A DNA stretch of 64,000 nt from Zygnema cylindricum (Eukaryota > Streptophyta > Zygnematophyceae > Zygnematales > Zygnemataceae): NCBI GenBank assembly GCA_037447655.1, contig JBBHKE010000524.1:35001-99000 (forward strand), in the 5' to 3' direction. The position numbers and the translations under genes were made by a program. The notes beneath the pieces were generated by a model that was given only the letters and a program-made list of their open reading frames with translations, was not told the DNA's origin and made no database searches. Shown here in pieces: positions 22,329 through 33,769 of the stretch (its first letter is position 1; the number at the start of each line of letters is the position of its first letter).

Positions 22329-25300
22329 ACTGGAGACAAGGAAGGGATAGGCCCCATCCGCAAAACATATAGTGCCAGTTGGCCGTTACAGGAAACTGCC
22401 AAACGGTGTCCTGAGGGGTCCCAAGCTATGGCATCAATAGAGGTTGTTGGTGGATGGGTTGGACTGATGGGTTGGTTGGGGAGGATTGAAGGAGAGACGG
22501 AGTGGTGCTGGTGGTTGGTGTTGGACAGATTTAGCAAAACTATACGAGACTCAAACAATTTGAAGGTTGAGTACACCGCCCATCACTACTTGAGGTAAAC
22601 CACTCTAATTCGAATACGTGTTTTTTTAACCCAGCATTATAAGTTAGTGTTAACAGCACTATTTAGTCAAGAAGCCCATAATAAGCCACGTGGTAAGACA
22701 ACATTTTGTGTCGTTTTTTCTTATAAAATGTGACGGCTTATAATTCACTAACTCTAACAGTGGTAGGTTGGGGTAGTACGTTACGGACCCAATAGATCCA
22801 CACTATTTGCACCTTGCAATACAAATGTAGCTCAATAACGTAACTGAATCGAGAAACTGAATTCAGCATGTACCATGAGAGTGAAGAGACAAATATTGGG
22901 ACTCACTCTTTCTGTGGTCCTTCCAACATCGTGAGTAGACTGGGCAACTCCAAAGGAATCAGGTGTGACTCTGAAAAACTCCCCCGACATAACTTATAAC
23001 GTTGGCTTATAAGCAACGTTTTTCAACCAACAAAAGCGAATAAAACGGGCCATTTAAGGCCACACAATCCGCAACAAGAATACAAGAAACAACTAAGGGA
23101 CTCAGAGAGGGTTGTCGACCAAATGATTGGAAAAACACACGAGAGTTGCCAAACGAGCCATTTCAGGTCACACAATCAACGACAAATACAGATGAAACAA
23201 CTAACAGGGGAATTATTACACAAGCCCTGTAACCGGCGTTACTGCCAAAGTAATCATAGAACCGGTGAAAAAATTTGACAATTTTGTCAAAAAAACAAAA
23301 AAAAAAACAATTTTCTGCATGATTACGGCAATTACTGACCAGCAAAACCAGTAATCGCATGCATATTGATAACCTTTAAGGGATTCAGAGGGAGTCGTAA
23401 ACCACATTACCATACCATCAGAAGGGAATACAGTGAACGCCGATCACTCAACGAACGATTAAGCCCGGCAAAAAAAAAAAAAAAAAAAAAAACTCCAGTC
23501 TATCTGGTTAGACTTTCTCTCGCTCCCGGCCCCCTTATCAAGCATAACGTCGTTGTGCTTGTCCTTGGAAAAATGCCAGGATTTCGAACCAACTTGCTAA
23601 CAAGACCAAGGTTTAGGGCATAAGTATAAGAGAGCGAACGACATAACCAACGATCCGGGTTTTTTTTGCGTACAATATGTGTACTGTATGGCGTAACTGC
23701 ATGAGGTTTCCATACCTTTTCGTACATTGAAACTATGGTTTAGGCAAGGTTTACAAAGAGGTAAGATAACCTACAATTTGGCACTAATAACATTGAAACT
23801 ATGGTTTAGGCGAGGCTTACAAAGAAGTAGAAAACCTACAATTTGGCACTAATAAGATGGTCGCCAGTTGGTGACCAGCTCAACAGAGCCGTCCCGTCCA
23901 AGTCTCTCACCACGTCTGTCCGTACCCCTGTTATAAAACCATTTCCACAACTAATACCCAGTTAATTGTGAAGCGATACACAGTTCGTGACACAAACAAT
24001 CATCGACACTTTTCCAAGGTGGGCTCACACGTAGCCTTCTTTTTCTGTTTCTATCGAAATATTCTCCGATCGCAGAAGCTTTTTAGAAACCGCTTCTATC
24101 AACAGAAATAGCGGCAGATGGCCATCGTGTTGAGACATACATTTTAAGAACCGATTTTTTTTCTTTCTCAGACAGAAGAAGAGCTTTTCTCTTTAATTTC
24201 ACCAATAATGGTCCGTGACTGTTTGTAATGTGAAATTTCAGTTGCTTGTCCTCTTGGGCAAATACAAAGTACGGCTGTATGAAAAACAGAAGGGCGTAGG
24301 TAAGACATTTTGGAGTAGATCAGAAAAAATATAAAAGAATCGGGACCCTCAACTTTTTACAAAACCAGTCGTACTGTACAAATTGACCATCCTGCCATCC
24401 ATGCATTTCGACAGAAACAGAAAAAGAAGGCTAAATGTGAACCAGCCTTCAACAGTATTCAATAGTTTGGATTTCTATTCCAACCCAGCCAATGGCAAAG
24501 CCTGAATTCTCCTCACCCCAAATCAAATTGAAAAAGAGAATTCAGGACATCAAAAAAAATCAAGGAACTCAAGAAACCTTGTTGTTTGTAAATTCATTCT
24601 AAACGAAGCTCATGAAAACCCACACGTGACCGAACTCAGTGAAACAAACTGCAATAAACTGCAACGGTTCAACACGCCAATAATCAATCATTTGCACGAT
24701 CTTTGGCGTAATTCTTCGCATAAACAACTGCATAATTCTTCGAATAGTTATTTGCATTCCCAAACTAAGAAGGGAATTTAGTGGCGATTAAAACGTACCG
24801 AGGGCGACGTCCCAGATGGTGATTGCTGAATTGTCTCGTGAGGCGGAGGCCAGCAGCGTGCAAATTGTCGCAGAATGGAACACCAGACCCCACCACGAAT
24901 CAGAGCCACGAAATAATCTCCATTGCCTCCATCTACAAAGCCTGAAAGCAGCTCAAAGACTGTAACGGACATGGCAAGGTGCATATCTGCCATAGGGATC
25001 CCACGCGAGAGCTGTTACTCCACCCTCTCCATCCATCTGCAAGAATTCCATGGAAGCGTCGGCTATCGGTCCTAGATCCTTGTCGTCGTTGGTTGGTTTA
25101 ATCCTCCAAATGCATATTCCTTCACTGTCATAGTAATAAGAACAATGGCATTAGTGTTTGCAGGCACAACCAATCTGACAAAGAACGTTGATCGGTGGTG
25201 ACATTGGCAAGTTGCCTTACACAACCTCAGTTCACTATCGAAAAAATTGTACAGATTTTATGCAATTGTAAATCCGGTCACCCACAAACTGCACATCCAA

Positions 25301-28275
25301 CCTTGCAGGCATGCAACGAGGCTGATTTTGCATTCTAAAACCAACAAGAGTGATACAAGCACAAGATACTACACTCCCCATTCTATTAGAGTTCACGACA
25401 CTAATTCGAGTGAGTGGTTTTATAAACCAGAATCATAAATTAATGTTAATCACAATATTTAGTTAAGTGGGCCGTAATGAGACACATGGCAAAACATAAT
25501 TTAGTGCAGTTAATTCTCACAAAGTGTCAATGCTGACCTTTACTACCTCTAATAGGGATGGGAGTTGTACCTGCATGCAACAGCTAGACATGATTTGGAG
25601 TTGGGACGCCATTGGAGCGTTGAAATGTGGCTCTGGAAATCGTGCACCAGATACTTAGGGGAATAGCCTGGAGCCCACGATTCAATGGAGCATCCAAACA
25701 TTTACGCAGTCTAATAATTGAATAAGCTAACTCCACTATATACGTGGAGCATATAGTGGAAGGTGATTATAATTTAAAATACAATAATTTTATGAAGTAC
25801 TACTTATTGCACTCATGTATTTAATACGGTGATGTAATGGTTTCATTAAACTGTTTGCTTTAAACGGAGGGAAGGGATTTGAACCCTCAAAATGGAAAAC
25901 GTACAGCGGGTTAGCAATCTGCCATCACTCCTCCCTAACTAAAGAATTCCAAAGATAAAATTAACGCACTATAGCCCATAAAATGACCCGAAATGGGGCC
26001 TAATGGCCCGCAGGCCTAACAGCCAAAATGTAACAAGGTGTCCTTGAGTGAAGCAACAACTTCGTGAGACGAGAATCAAGGCTCCAAGGAGTAACTCCTG
26101 GATAATGTGAAGTTGATTTCATCAAACCGAAGAATAGGAGAAATACGTAACTGGAGACTTACGTGATTTTTCAAGAGAAAGAAGGAGAACACGGTCAGCC
26201 TCGACAACTATGGCCAGCTCTTGCCGATGGGGATGCCACGCAATATGCTTATGTCTGATTAGCCCTTCTTTTCCCTGCATCGCCTTCTGTTACAAACACA
26301 ATGCCCATCGTAATTAGAGGTAATAACTTTGATTTGAGTCCGTGCCTTTTATTTTACCTGAAACCATAAATTAGAGTTGACAACAATTTTTGCTTAAGTG
26401 GTCCATAATGAGCCACGTTGCAAAGCATAAGTTAGTGTAGCTAAGACTAAAAAGGTTCACCAACTTTAATAGCGATGGGTAAAGTAGAATAAGAATGTAA
26501 GTTTGAACAATGGACTCTACGATGTAGAACATTTAGCCCAGATTACCACAACAAGAACTGGCCGGGAAATTTACCAAAAAAGTGTTTTGCGCTTTGGAAA
26601 GGAAAAAAAAATCTTCAGAACGGCACCAAATAACTGCTGCATAATACATAAAGTTATAATACTAATATAAACTGCACCTAAGGATTGATACAATCCAGCC
26701 ATGGAAGCAACTACACTGCCCATCGCTATTAAACAAATCATTAGTATTCAAGCGCGATTGGTATCAATAATACTAATTTTACAATTTTTGACCAAAAAAA
26801 GTCGAAACCGGCATTACTAGTGATGGAGAGTGTACACCGCCATTCGCTTATAGATTTTATAACAGTAATTCAGCCGAAATCATAAAATAGTGTTAACTAC
26901 ACTATTTAAGGGAGTACAACCCGCCACGTTTCCCTACCCTAACATAGTCACATTAACACTAAAAAATCGTTTACTCTAATAGCCATGAACGGTGAAGTTG
27001 AAGAGTAACCAGAGACCAAAGAATTTTTAATTGCAAATTTAAAAGGCATCTAGATTAATTAGCAATTGATAGCAATTAATGAGCAAATACCTGTATAGTA
27101 AAACCCATGATTTTTTGTGCACTTGAAACTGTAGTCGTCTGTCTCTCTTGAGTTTTGTCATCTTGTGGACAGGGGGCATAGTTTCCTTGTACATCCAGTT
27201 TGGGAGTATTCGGTAAAGGGGGTCCATGGTTGAGAGGAATCGTTGGGTAAACTATCCCCTGTACGACCACACCCAAAATTTCCACACTTCTATAAGCCAA
27301 GTCTTTCCTTAACATTAGGGGAATTGTACATGTGCTGTAGTGGCGTTACTCCTCCTACCTATCCTCCTCTTTCCCCTTCTCCTTCCTCTCCCTCGTCTTT
27401 CTCCTCCTTCCTCTCAGTCGACCTTTTCTTCTCCTCAATGTTGCAGTAATCATAGAAATAGTAAATAAAATTGTACGGTTTTGTGAAAAATGTACATTTT
27501 TCTGTGCGAAAGGCTGATTACTTGCCAGTATTGACAATAATAACGTACGTTAATTACCATAACCTTAATTAACAGAAAATTAATCCTAAATAACAAAATA
27601 TTAACCCTAATTAACAAAGAAGTGCTTGCTGCCAACAGTACACCCTGAATCGCTAATAGCGTTGAGGTTTTTTTTTCACTTAAGTCCACTTTTCTCCATA
27701 CACACGTGTTCAATACTCATTTAGAGACACCAAGGAAAAGAAGAAGAAGAAGAAGAATAAGGAGAAGGAGGAGAAAAAAGAAGAAGAACAGGAAAACATG
27801 AACCTTACCTTTCCATCGCAGCCCAAGGACTAATATTCTGAAAAGTGTGTAGGGACAAAAATTGACTGAAGTGCCAAAAAAACATTAATGCTAACAGCGA
27901 CATACGGTGTACCTGAAGAAGAAAAACTCACCAGGTGCTTCTTATACTCATCCAGGGCAGAAATATCATCCTTCCCTCCACTGCTCACTGCACAGACAAA
28001 ATCTCTGGTCTCTATCAGCATAAAAAAAAAAATCAATAAAAAGAGTGCTGAGTGGCGCAGGACAGGTGGCACAGGAAAGGAGGAAGAGAAGAGGAAAAGG
28101 GGACGTGAGACACACGAAGACGGAGAAAAAAAAGGGGAGAGAGAGAGAGAGAGACAAAGAGAGCGAGAAAGAGAGAGCAGAAACTAAGTCAAAGTGGTTG
28201 CAAAACCATACACAGTTGTGTGTGAATTTCGCAGACGGTCGCCTCCCAAGCCTTTTCCGCCATGGGAGATGGCAT
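22329..28275 (-). CDS. AAAS: Aladin-like nuclear pore WD-repeat protein (3' end not found)
   Basis: Proposed minus-strand exons: 28275-28214, 28004-27932, 27258-27091, 26286-26163, 25667-25571, 25124-24987, 24857-24799, 23927-23840, 22970-22907 (weak), 22549-22329. Phases join without a stop through 23840. The translation follows plant aladin in order: TVCEIHTQL near the N-terminus, YKKHLGIVYPTIPL, HIAWHPHRQELAIVV, LQWRPNSKSCLAVAC, EGICIW, VTALAWDPYGR, LLASASRDNSAITIWDV, LSWSPTGDHLISAK, and IDAIAWDPSGHRLAVS. Aladin is a WD-repeat nucleoporin on the cytoplasmic face of the pore. Nearly every junction is GT-AG, but exon 6/7 joins only across an AT-AC intron (24986-24858). The segment between SAK and IDAIAWD is poorly covered, and C-terminal exons below 22329 were not located. 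Several introns consist largely of MITEs. Family assignment is firm. Exon 9 and both ends are uncertain. Confidence 0.72.
22572..22775. mobile_element. MITE family A in aladin-like intron 9
   Basis: TA-flanked, with left end TACACCGCCCATCACTACTT. It lies about 22 nt from the acceptor of the exon starting at 22549 (minus strand) and contains GCCACGTGG internally. Confidence 0.7.
23725..23855. repeat. Two ~66-bp tandem copies spanning the exon 8 donor
   Basis: 23725-23790 and 23791-23855 match with about nine differences. On the minus strand each carries the last ~15 nt of exon 8 plus the splice donor (CCAAATT then GTAGG), so the 5' splice site is duplicated. Confidence 0.85.
24017..24451. mobile_element. 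435-bp element with ~40-bp inverted termini in intron 7
   Basis: The left end AAGGTGGGCTCACACGTAGC continues into CTTCTTTTTCTGTTTCTATCG. The right end is its reverse complement with four to five mismatches. No target duplication was resolved and there is no coding frame. Confidence 0.7.
24858..24986 (-). other. Probable AT-AC (U12-type) intron, 129 nt
   Basis: On the minus strand the intron would begin ATATGCACC and end TTTGCAC. Joining AG to GCTGCTGG gives the uninterrupted WD-repeat sequence DPYGRLLASASRDNS. No GT-AG or GC-AG pair in the interval restores this frame. A branch-site candidate TTCTGCGAC lies about 10 nt before the 3' end. The 5' splice site matches the ATATCCTT consensus only partly. 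Confidence 0.6.
25370..25569. mobile_element. MITE family A whose TA is part of a splice donor
   Basis: The element runs TACACTCCCCATTC ... GATGGGAGTTGTA. On the minus strand exon 5 ends AG at 25571 and the intron begins GTACAACTCCC: the G is host sequence and the following TA is the element's target site. From intron position 2 onward the donor is therefore MITE-derived. Confidence 0.75.
25866..25934 (-). tRNA. tRNA-Ser(GCU)-like sequence with shortened D arm
   Basis: On the minus strand it reads GGAGGAG at the 5' end, TTGCTAA as an anticodon loop (anticodon GCT), a T arm GAGGGTTCAAATCCCTT, and TCCCTCC as the 3' acceptor strand followed by G. This resembles organellar trnS-GCU. The total is only 69 nt because the D-arm region lacks about 12-15 nt, and two acceptor pairs are imperfect. 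It lies in intron 4 of the aladin-like gene, on the same strand. It is probably an organelle-derived or decayed tRNA. Confidence 0.5.
26296..26486. mobile_element. MITE family A near the exon 4 acceptor
   Basis: Its left end resembles CACAATGCCCATCGTAATTA and its right end AATAGCGATGGG. On the minus strand it ends about 9 nt before exon 4 of the aladin-like gene. Confidence 0.6.
26712..26996. mobile_element. Two adjacent MITE-A copies sharing a TA
   Basis: 26712-26834 (short) and 26833-26996 each have the TACAC(C/T)G...ATTCG/ATCG terminus and abut at one TA. Both lie in aladin-like intron 3. Confidence 0.6.
27639..27911. mobile_element. MITE family C in aladin-like intron 2
   Basis: TACACCCTGAATCGCTAATA starts the element and CAGCGACATACGGTGTA ends it. 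The interior has the family C block (CCATACACACGTGTTCAATA) and an AAG-rich expansion. It starts about 20 nt downstream of the exon 2 donor on the minus strand. Confidence 0.75.
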
Positions 28276-28839
28276 TTGAACCTTTGTTGTAAGAGCTGTG
28301 CATGAAAGTTGTAACTTGTAACTTTGTAACTCCAAGATGCACACCATATGTGAGTCAAAAGTACAAAACAAAGATGTACGGAACACTGCCCAAAGATACA
28401 ATTCTTTTTCGTGCAGATAAACGTCGTTAGCTTTATTGCGAACCATTGGATGGTATTCCTTAAGAGGATAAAATACAACGGAGCTTTTTCACCGTTCGAT
28501 TGTAATGTCGAGATTGCAAATAGGAAGATTCTGTGATGAGAAAATTTACTATCACTGCCCGAAAAATGTCTGAAACCACTGTACGGATGGGAGACAAACA
28601 GCGAGCAGGTGGTGTCCCAGCGACACTGCCAATTATACAACCCTCCCACTTTCCACCCAAAAATCGTGAGATACTTTAAAACATGGTTTTCAATTTTTAA
28701 CCTTCTACCTCTCTTTCAAAACAACCACGGTCACTAACCCCGTCTCCTCCCGTGGTCAGTTGGTTGTGAACATGCGTCCATCCAACAAAACGGCGCATCC
28801 TCCTTTTTCCGCAACTTTATGTCCGACCCCTTTCGTTTG
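28276..28839. other. 5' flank of the aladin-like gene
   Basis: Intergenic sequence between the proposed ATG at 28275 (minus) and retroelement fragments. No clear TATA or other core promoter motif is assigned. Confidence 0.35.
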
Positions 28840-30215
28840 ACATTGATTCAGTACAAAACATGAGGTTTCTAGAGTGCCTTGCCCTAGGTGTGGCAAGTTG
28901 TGCGCTGCAGGGGCGGTGTCACAAGACATTTGAAAGCATGTCCGCGGACCAAAGCAAGCATTCCACCTCTTGCTCCTAAACACTCTACTATGACCCTTGT
29001 TAGTAGACAACCATCTCCGTGTGATTGCCAATTCGTTTTAGACCTTGTTGATCATGGGTGTTATCACTTGGGCTACCCTCGTCCACCGCTATATACTCGT
29101 ATCCCCCATCATATTTAACAACCCATCCGTATAGCTATGTGACTTCCTTTAGATTTGTTGACTAGCGATAACACCAATGAAGCAGCGTGGCATCATTTAT
29201 TCATGTTTTTGCTTAAGGTTTTAGCTTTGGCGCCCCAAGAGGGAGTTAGTGGTGTTCATGAGACCAAGGTTTGGTACCAACACTTCATGTGTGACAATTG
29301 GGAGTCTTTGCAATAGGTGCACACAAATAGAGTAATATTTCCTTTAGTCTCACATCCTCGACATCACGCCCTATTACCAAGCTCCATCGCTAATAGTGTT
29401 GTGTATATATGTCCATTTTTTCTGGCTTACCGATAATCTATACATTGGCACGTTATATTGTTACCGTTGTTATCGAGATAAAAAACCGATAATATCATTA
29501 TTTTACCGTGATAACAACGGTACTGGCAACTATCGACGATGATTACATGGTTTTTCCGTACAATTATACGGATAGTTGTTCGTAATAGACTCCCGTTATA
29601 TGGAGTACGGAACAAATTATTTTACGTGGCATGCCACGCTATATACAATAAAAAACATAATGCAATATGTTATAAAGTACTACTATATAACGTACTATGT
29701 CATTTACTACTTATCGCCGATAAGGAATTTATTGGTCTCGGAGCGATATATCGGGACCCCTCACCATTCGACAACTGATAACTATCGGTATCAGTTTCAT
29801 CGCGATAAGTTTCTTGTCGATACACAACACTAACTGCTAAACTCCAACGGCTTGTCCTCCTTGGTCATTCGAGTGAATTTTCTCGGGATGCTTTAATCGA
29901 CCGTTTATGCCCTCTTCGTCTTTGGAAGAAACTCTTGACGCTTTGCGTTTGTTACACCCGTTAGCACATGACGGTATCATCTGCTATGTTGAAGGGTATG
30001 GTTCTCTTAAAACGCTTAATTTATATCATGGAGCTTTTACCAATGCCATCATCAGATCCCCTCACCTTCCGGCGTGTGACCCGCTTATAATGGTTTATGG
30101 AACTATTTCCTCTTTAAACCCCACCTTGGGCCTTGACCTTTTGTTTAAGGTAGTGTTTTGTATCGAGGTCCTTTTGCCGATATTCGATATGTACCTGATT
30201 TTGTGTACCCGATAA
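28840..30215 (+). mobile_element. Decayed retroelement 5' part (zinc-finger region), interrupted
   Basis: Around 28880-28950, with one frameshift, a CPRCGKLC ... HLKAC pattern gives a CCHC-type finger. Then come LVDHGCYHLGYPRP and a broken region with DNTNEAAWHHLFMFLLKVLA near 29165-29225. After an inserted element D (29396-29831), a frame at 29907-30150 continues. The layout matches the N-terminal half of RT elements like the one at 18-20 kb. Assignment is by overall pattern, not a specific match. Confidence 0.5.
29396..29831. mobile_element. Element D copy 1 (TATCGATA-rich)
   Basis: It begins TGTTGTGTATA and ends TCGATACACAACA. The interior is dense in CGATAA/TTATCG motifs. It is inserted in the retroelement fragment. 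Further copies are at 30200-30566 (partial) and 31890-32338. Confidence 0.65.
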
Positions 30216-30566
30216 TCGATATATCATCTCGATGTATTGAGAAGCTTAATATAGCAACATGCCGATAAATCTATACTGCGATATATTGAAGTGACGTTGG
30301 GGTTAAAAAAAAAACCAAAAGCCCGCCTCCCTCCCTGCCCCCACTGGTGTGGCCCTTAGCCGCGAGGGGGGGGGGGGGAAGGGGTGATCTTTTGTACGCC
30401 TTTTCGCGTAAGTCGTTTACGGACACCACATTCCACTAAATATATCGCGATAACTTTTATTGGTCCGAGGGCGATATATCGGGTCCTTTTACACTCTGAT
30501 GTTCAATGTATCGGATATGGAGATTATCGCCATAATAACATTTTTGATACACAACACTACAGCGCT
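30200..30566. mobile_element. Element D copy 2, rearranged
   Basis: It contains GATAATCGATATATC near 30210 and GGGCGATATATCGGGTCC near 30470, and ends GATACACAACA at about 30560. A poly-G run sits at 30367-30378. Confidence 0.5.
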
Positions 30567-30618
30567 ATCCGTCATTAGTGTTAAATTAGCGTGCAAAGAA
30601 GAAAATATGTTTACTTGT

Positions 30619-31857
30619 TTAGGGTGAACTTCCATTAGAGGAAAAATGGGGTTCTTTACTAGAGGCCGTATGATTTTGTACAGATTTGTACCATTGTTTT
30701 GTTTTTGTCAGATGAAACATGACGAAACATGTTAACTGGATGGCTCCAATAATATAGGCGTAAGTATCGACTGTTGGATGTTTCACTTTTCTAGATTCGC
30801 GAAGCAATCACTCAAATCGTCCAGTGTGAAGAGACTCTCCTCGACGAAGAGAGTTTCTTCACACGGATCGCCTACCATTGGTACACGTGAAAAGCAAAAA
30901 AAGTATCCACCACTAACAGGCGATGAAAAACAAACCCATCGTACACGCCATGTGCCTTCCGCCACGATGTATGCAGGTCGACCGAAATATCCTTGCACGC
31001 TCCTTCTGACATCCGCCGACCTTCGAAGTTTGCGGCGTTTTTTCGCCATTCCGTTTCGAAATTTTAATTTTCAATTTCAAAATTAAATTATGATCGCAAA
31101 ATTTTCGTACGAATCATTAACTACACGGCGAATCGTAATTAGAGTAAATAAATAATTAGGGTAAAAAAATAAAAACTAATAATTATATTTATTAACTCTA
31201 TCTTGGGTAATCAACCCTTTTCAAAAAAAAAATATACTATATATTATCAATAACTCTAATCTGGGCGTAAATTTGGGCGCTGAATATATCTACTGCAAAT
31301 TAGGTATATGTATAGAATTTGGCAAAACGTACAGTTTCACGTCATTATGACATTTGCACTACGAGGTTTGTTACAAAGCAGTAATATGATAAGACATGTA
31401 TTAAATCATTAATTGTACCTTTTTTGCTTATTAAAGTACGATTTTGCACGGTTAAGCACCGACCGTACGCCACACTATTTAAAACGACACTGTATTATAG
31501 TTATTAACGCTCATTCAAAAAACACCTTAAATAATGTATATAATGATTTAGAATAATGTACTCTATTTATAGTGATAGAGTTAAAATTCGGGGTAACGAA
31601 AGTAGAGTACATGATTATAATTACGATTCGCAGTGTACCTCCGCTCGTACAAATATTGCGTACAAATATTGCGTACAAATTTTCAGTTTGAAGAATATTT
31701 TTAGATTTTAAGAATTTGAAAACTAACCTACGTGGCGCCAATCATAATTGAGAAACGATGTTTATTGGCACGACATAATGGAACGTCGTGCCAGTAAACA
31801 CTACAAACAGACGTCTCCGCATGTTTATTCGGACAGCCTAATGGAGTAGAGACCTAA
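30619..31857. mobile_element. Element E copy 3 carrying a nested MITE
   Basis: Ends and internal blocks follow copies 1 and 2 (imperfect palindrome 30821-30866). A family B MITE is inserted at 31122-31637. Without it the length matches the other copies. Confidence 0.7.
31122..31637. mobile_element. MITE family B copy 4 nested in element E
   Basis: TA flanks both ends. Element E copies 1 and 2 have the uninterrupted site ATTAACTACCTCC, so this is a clean insertion at one TA that was duplicated. It directly supports a TA target-site duplication for this family. Confidence 0.85.
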
Positions 31858-31889
31858 GTGGCAAAAATAAATTTAACACTAGCAAGGAA

Positions 31890-32338
31890 TGTTGTGTACC
31901 GATAAGGTTTTGACGATAACCGATGTTTCTCCCATTTTTGGCTTACCGATAATCGATATATTGGTAGGATTTATTGCTAATTATGTTATCACGATATAAA
32001 ATTTGATTTTCGATCGCGATAACACCGGTACTGATAACTATGGAAGATAATTGTACTTTTTTTCGTGCAGCTTTACAGATAGCTGTTTGTACTAAAATCA
32101 TATTTTACAGAATATAAAACAGATTGTCACCCGTGGCATGGCACGCTATACACAGTCAAAATACAGTATATTATAAAGTACTATTACACAGCGTACTATA
32201 TTTTCTTCTACTTATCGCCGATAAGAATTTCGTTGGCCTCGGAGCGATATATCAGGAACCCTCCATGGTTAAGTAACCAATATGCGATAGCTATCGGTAC
32301 AGTATTATCGCGATAAGTTTCTTACCGATACACAACAA
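31890..32338. mobile_element. Element D copy 3
   Basis: It begins TGTTGTGTACCGATAA and ends TTACCGATACACAACA, an inverted terminus of about 16 bp. The interior aligns with copy 1. Confidence 0.7.
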
Positions 32339-32358
32339 TGTTAATAACGATAAAAGGT

Positions 32359-32811
32359 CAGAGGTCGCAAACGGTTAACCGAAACCGTAACCGACAATTA
32401 ACCGACCGCCCGCGTCGGATCCGGAACGGATTCGAGTGCCAAATTTGGTGGGTCGAGGGTATTTGGGCGATTGATTCACAGAAAAAAAAAATCGGTTACG
32501 GTCGGGTAAGCAAAAAACGAAAAAAATGAAGGTTTTGTACTGTCAATACTATCCAACATTATTGTACTTTGTACTCTTGGTATTGTGGAAGGTATAAGGG
32601 AGATACACCACTAATTTTGTACTTATTCGGGTACGGGCGGGTACGGGTAGTCGCTATAAATTGAGTTCTGGCTAACATTTTTTTCGTAAACGCGTTTCGG
32701 CTAATGGTTAACAATTTTGTAGCGTGACATAACCCGGTCTGGTGTCGGCTACTCAGATTTTGAAAAAAGAAAACGGCTATTTTCGGTTATCTAAAATTTT
32801 GACTTTTGCAA
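32359..32811. mobile_element. hAT-like element F copy 2
   Basis: It starts CAGAGGTCGCAAACGGTTAA and aligns with 6723-7186. The right end is slightly eroded (GACTTTTGCAACT). Confidence 0.65.
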
Positions 32812-32927
32812 CTTTTGCCGACGGTGTACCGCACGCCTTGTTCGGCTATTACCAGATATTGCGATACAAGTTCTGTACACCTTATATCGCTACCGCGTCT
32901 CAAAACGATACAAAGTGTACTGTACAG

Positions 32928-33607
32928 CAGTGGTCGCAATCGGGTACCCAAATACGTACCCGGCCGGCCGCGTCGGATCCGGAACGGATTTCGGGTGCCG
33001 AATTTTGGGGGCCATCCGGATTCGGCCGGGTGATACAGAAAAATATAAAACAAATTCGGGTAACGGCCGGATAAGCAAAAAACGGAAAAAACTGAAGGTT
33101 GCCTATGTACGTTCCACTACACCTCGAATCGCTATTAGCATTAATGTTTTTTCGCCACTTAAAAAATCTTTTATCCGTACACACGTGTTCGATTTTCAGT
33201 TTAAGACCGCCAATTGGAAGCTGAGAATCTTACCTTTCAATTGCAATCGTCAGATCAACAATTGGACAAGTGTGTACGGAGAAATAATGTTTTAAGTGGC
33301 GAAAAAATATTAACACTAATAGCGATTCGCGGTGTAGTGTCCATACTATCCAGCATTATTGATTTATTGTACTTTGTACTCTTGGTATCGTGGAAGGTAA
33401 GGGAGATATACCACTACTGTAATTTTGTACTTATTCGAGTACGGGGTAGTCGCGAGAAATCGAGTTTCGGTTAAACTTTTTTTTTCGTAAACGCGTATTG
33501 GGTACTGGGTAACAAGTTAACGCGGGCGGATTTCGGGTATTCAGATTTTGAAATCAAAAAAATGTCGGATTCGGGTAAATCTGAAATTTTGACTTTTGCG
33601 ACCTCTG
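32928..33607. mobile_element. hAT-like element F copy 3 with nested MITE-C
   Basis: It starts CAGTGGTCGCAATCGG and ends TTTTGCGACCTCTG. It is interrupted at 33118-33336 by MITE-C. A partial inverted F fragment follows at 33626-33765. Confidence 0.65.
33118..33336. mobile_element. MITE family C, complete, nested in element F
   Basis: TACACCTCGAATCGCTATTA ... AGCGATTCGCGGTGTA with TA at both ends, about 219 bp. The interior contains CCGTACACACGTGTTCG and the complementary AAGTGTGTACGGAG, which makes it hairpin-like overall. Confidence 0.8.
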
Positions 33608-33769
33608 CAGCTGTACACCGTGTAGCAGAGGTCGCAAAAGTCAAAAAAAATCATACCCGAAACCGACCGTTTTTTTTTTTTCAAAATCCGAGTAACCGAC
33701 GCCCGACCGAGTTTTGTCACGCTCCAAAATTGTTAACCGTTAACCGACCGTCGTTTACGAAAAAAAAAA

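Noticed and set aside
22905-22970. Alternative reading of aladin-like exon 9 with a Trp-rich frame
   Set aside because: That frame has an in-frame TGA right after the acceptor. The other frame fits phase but resembles aladin poorly, so the exon is kept only as weak.
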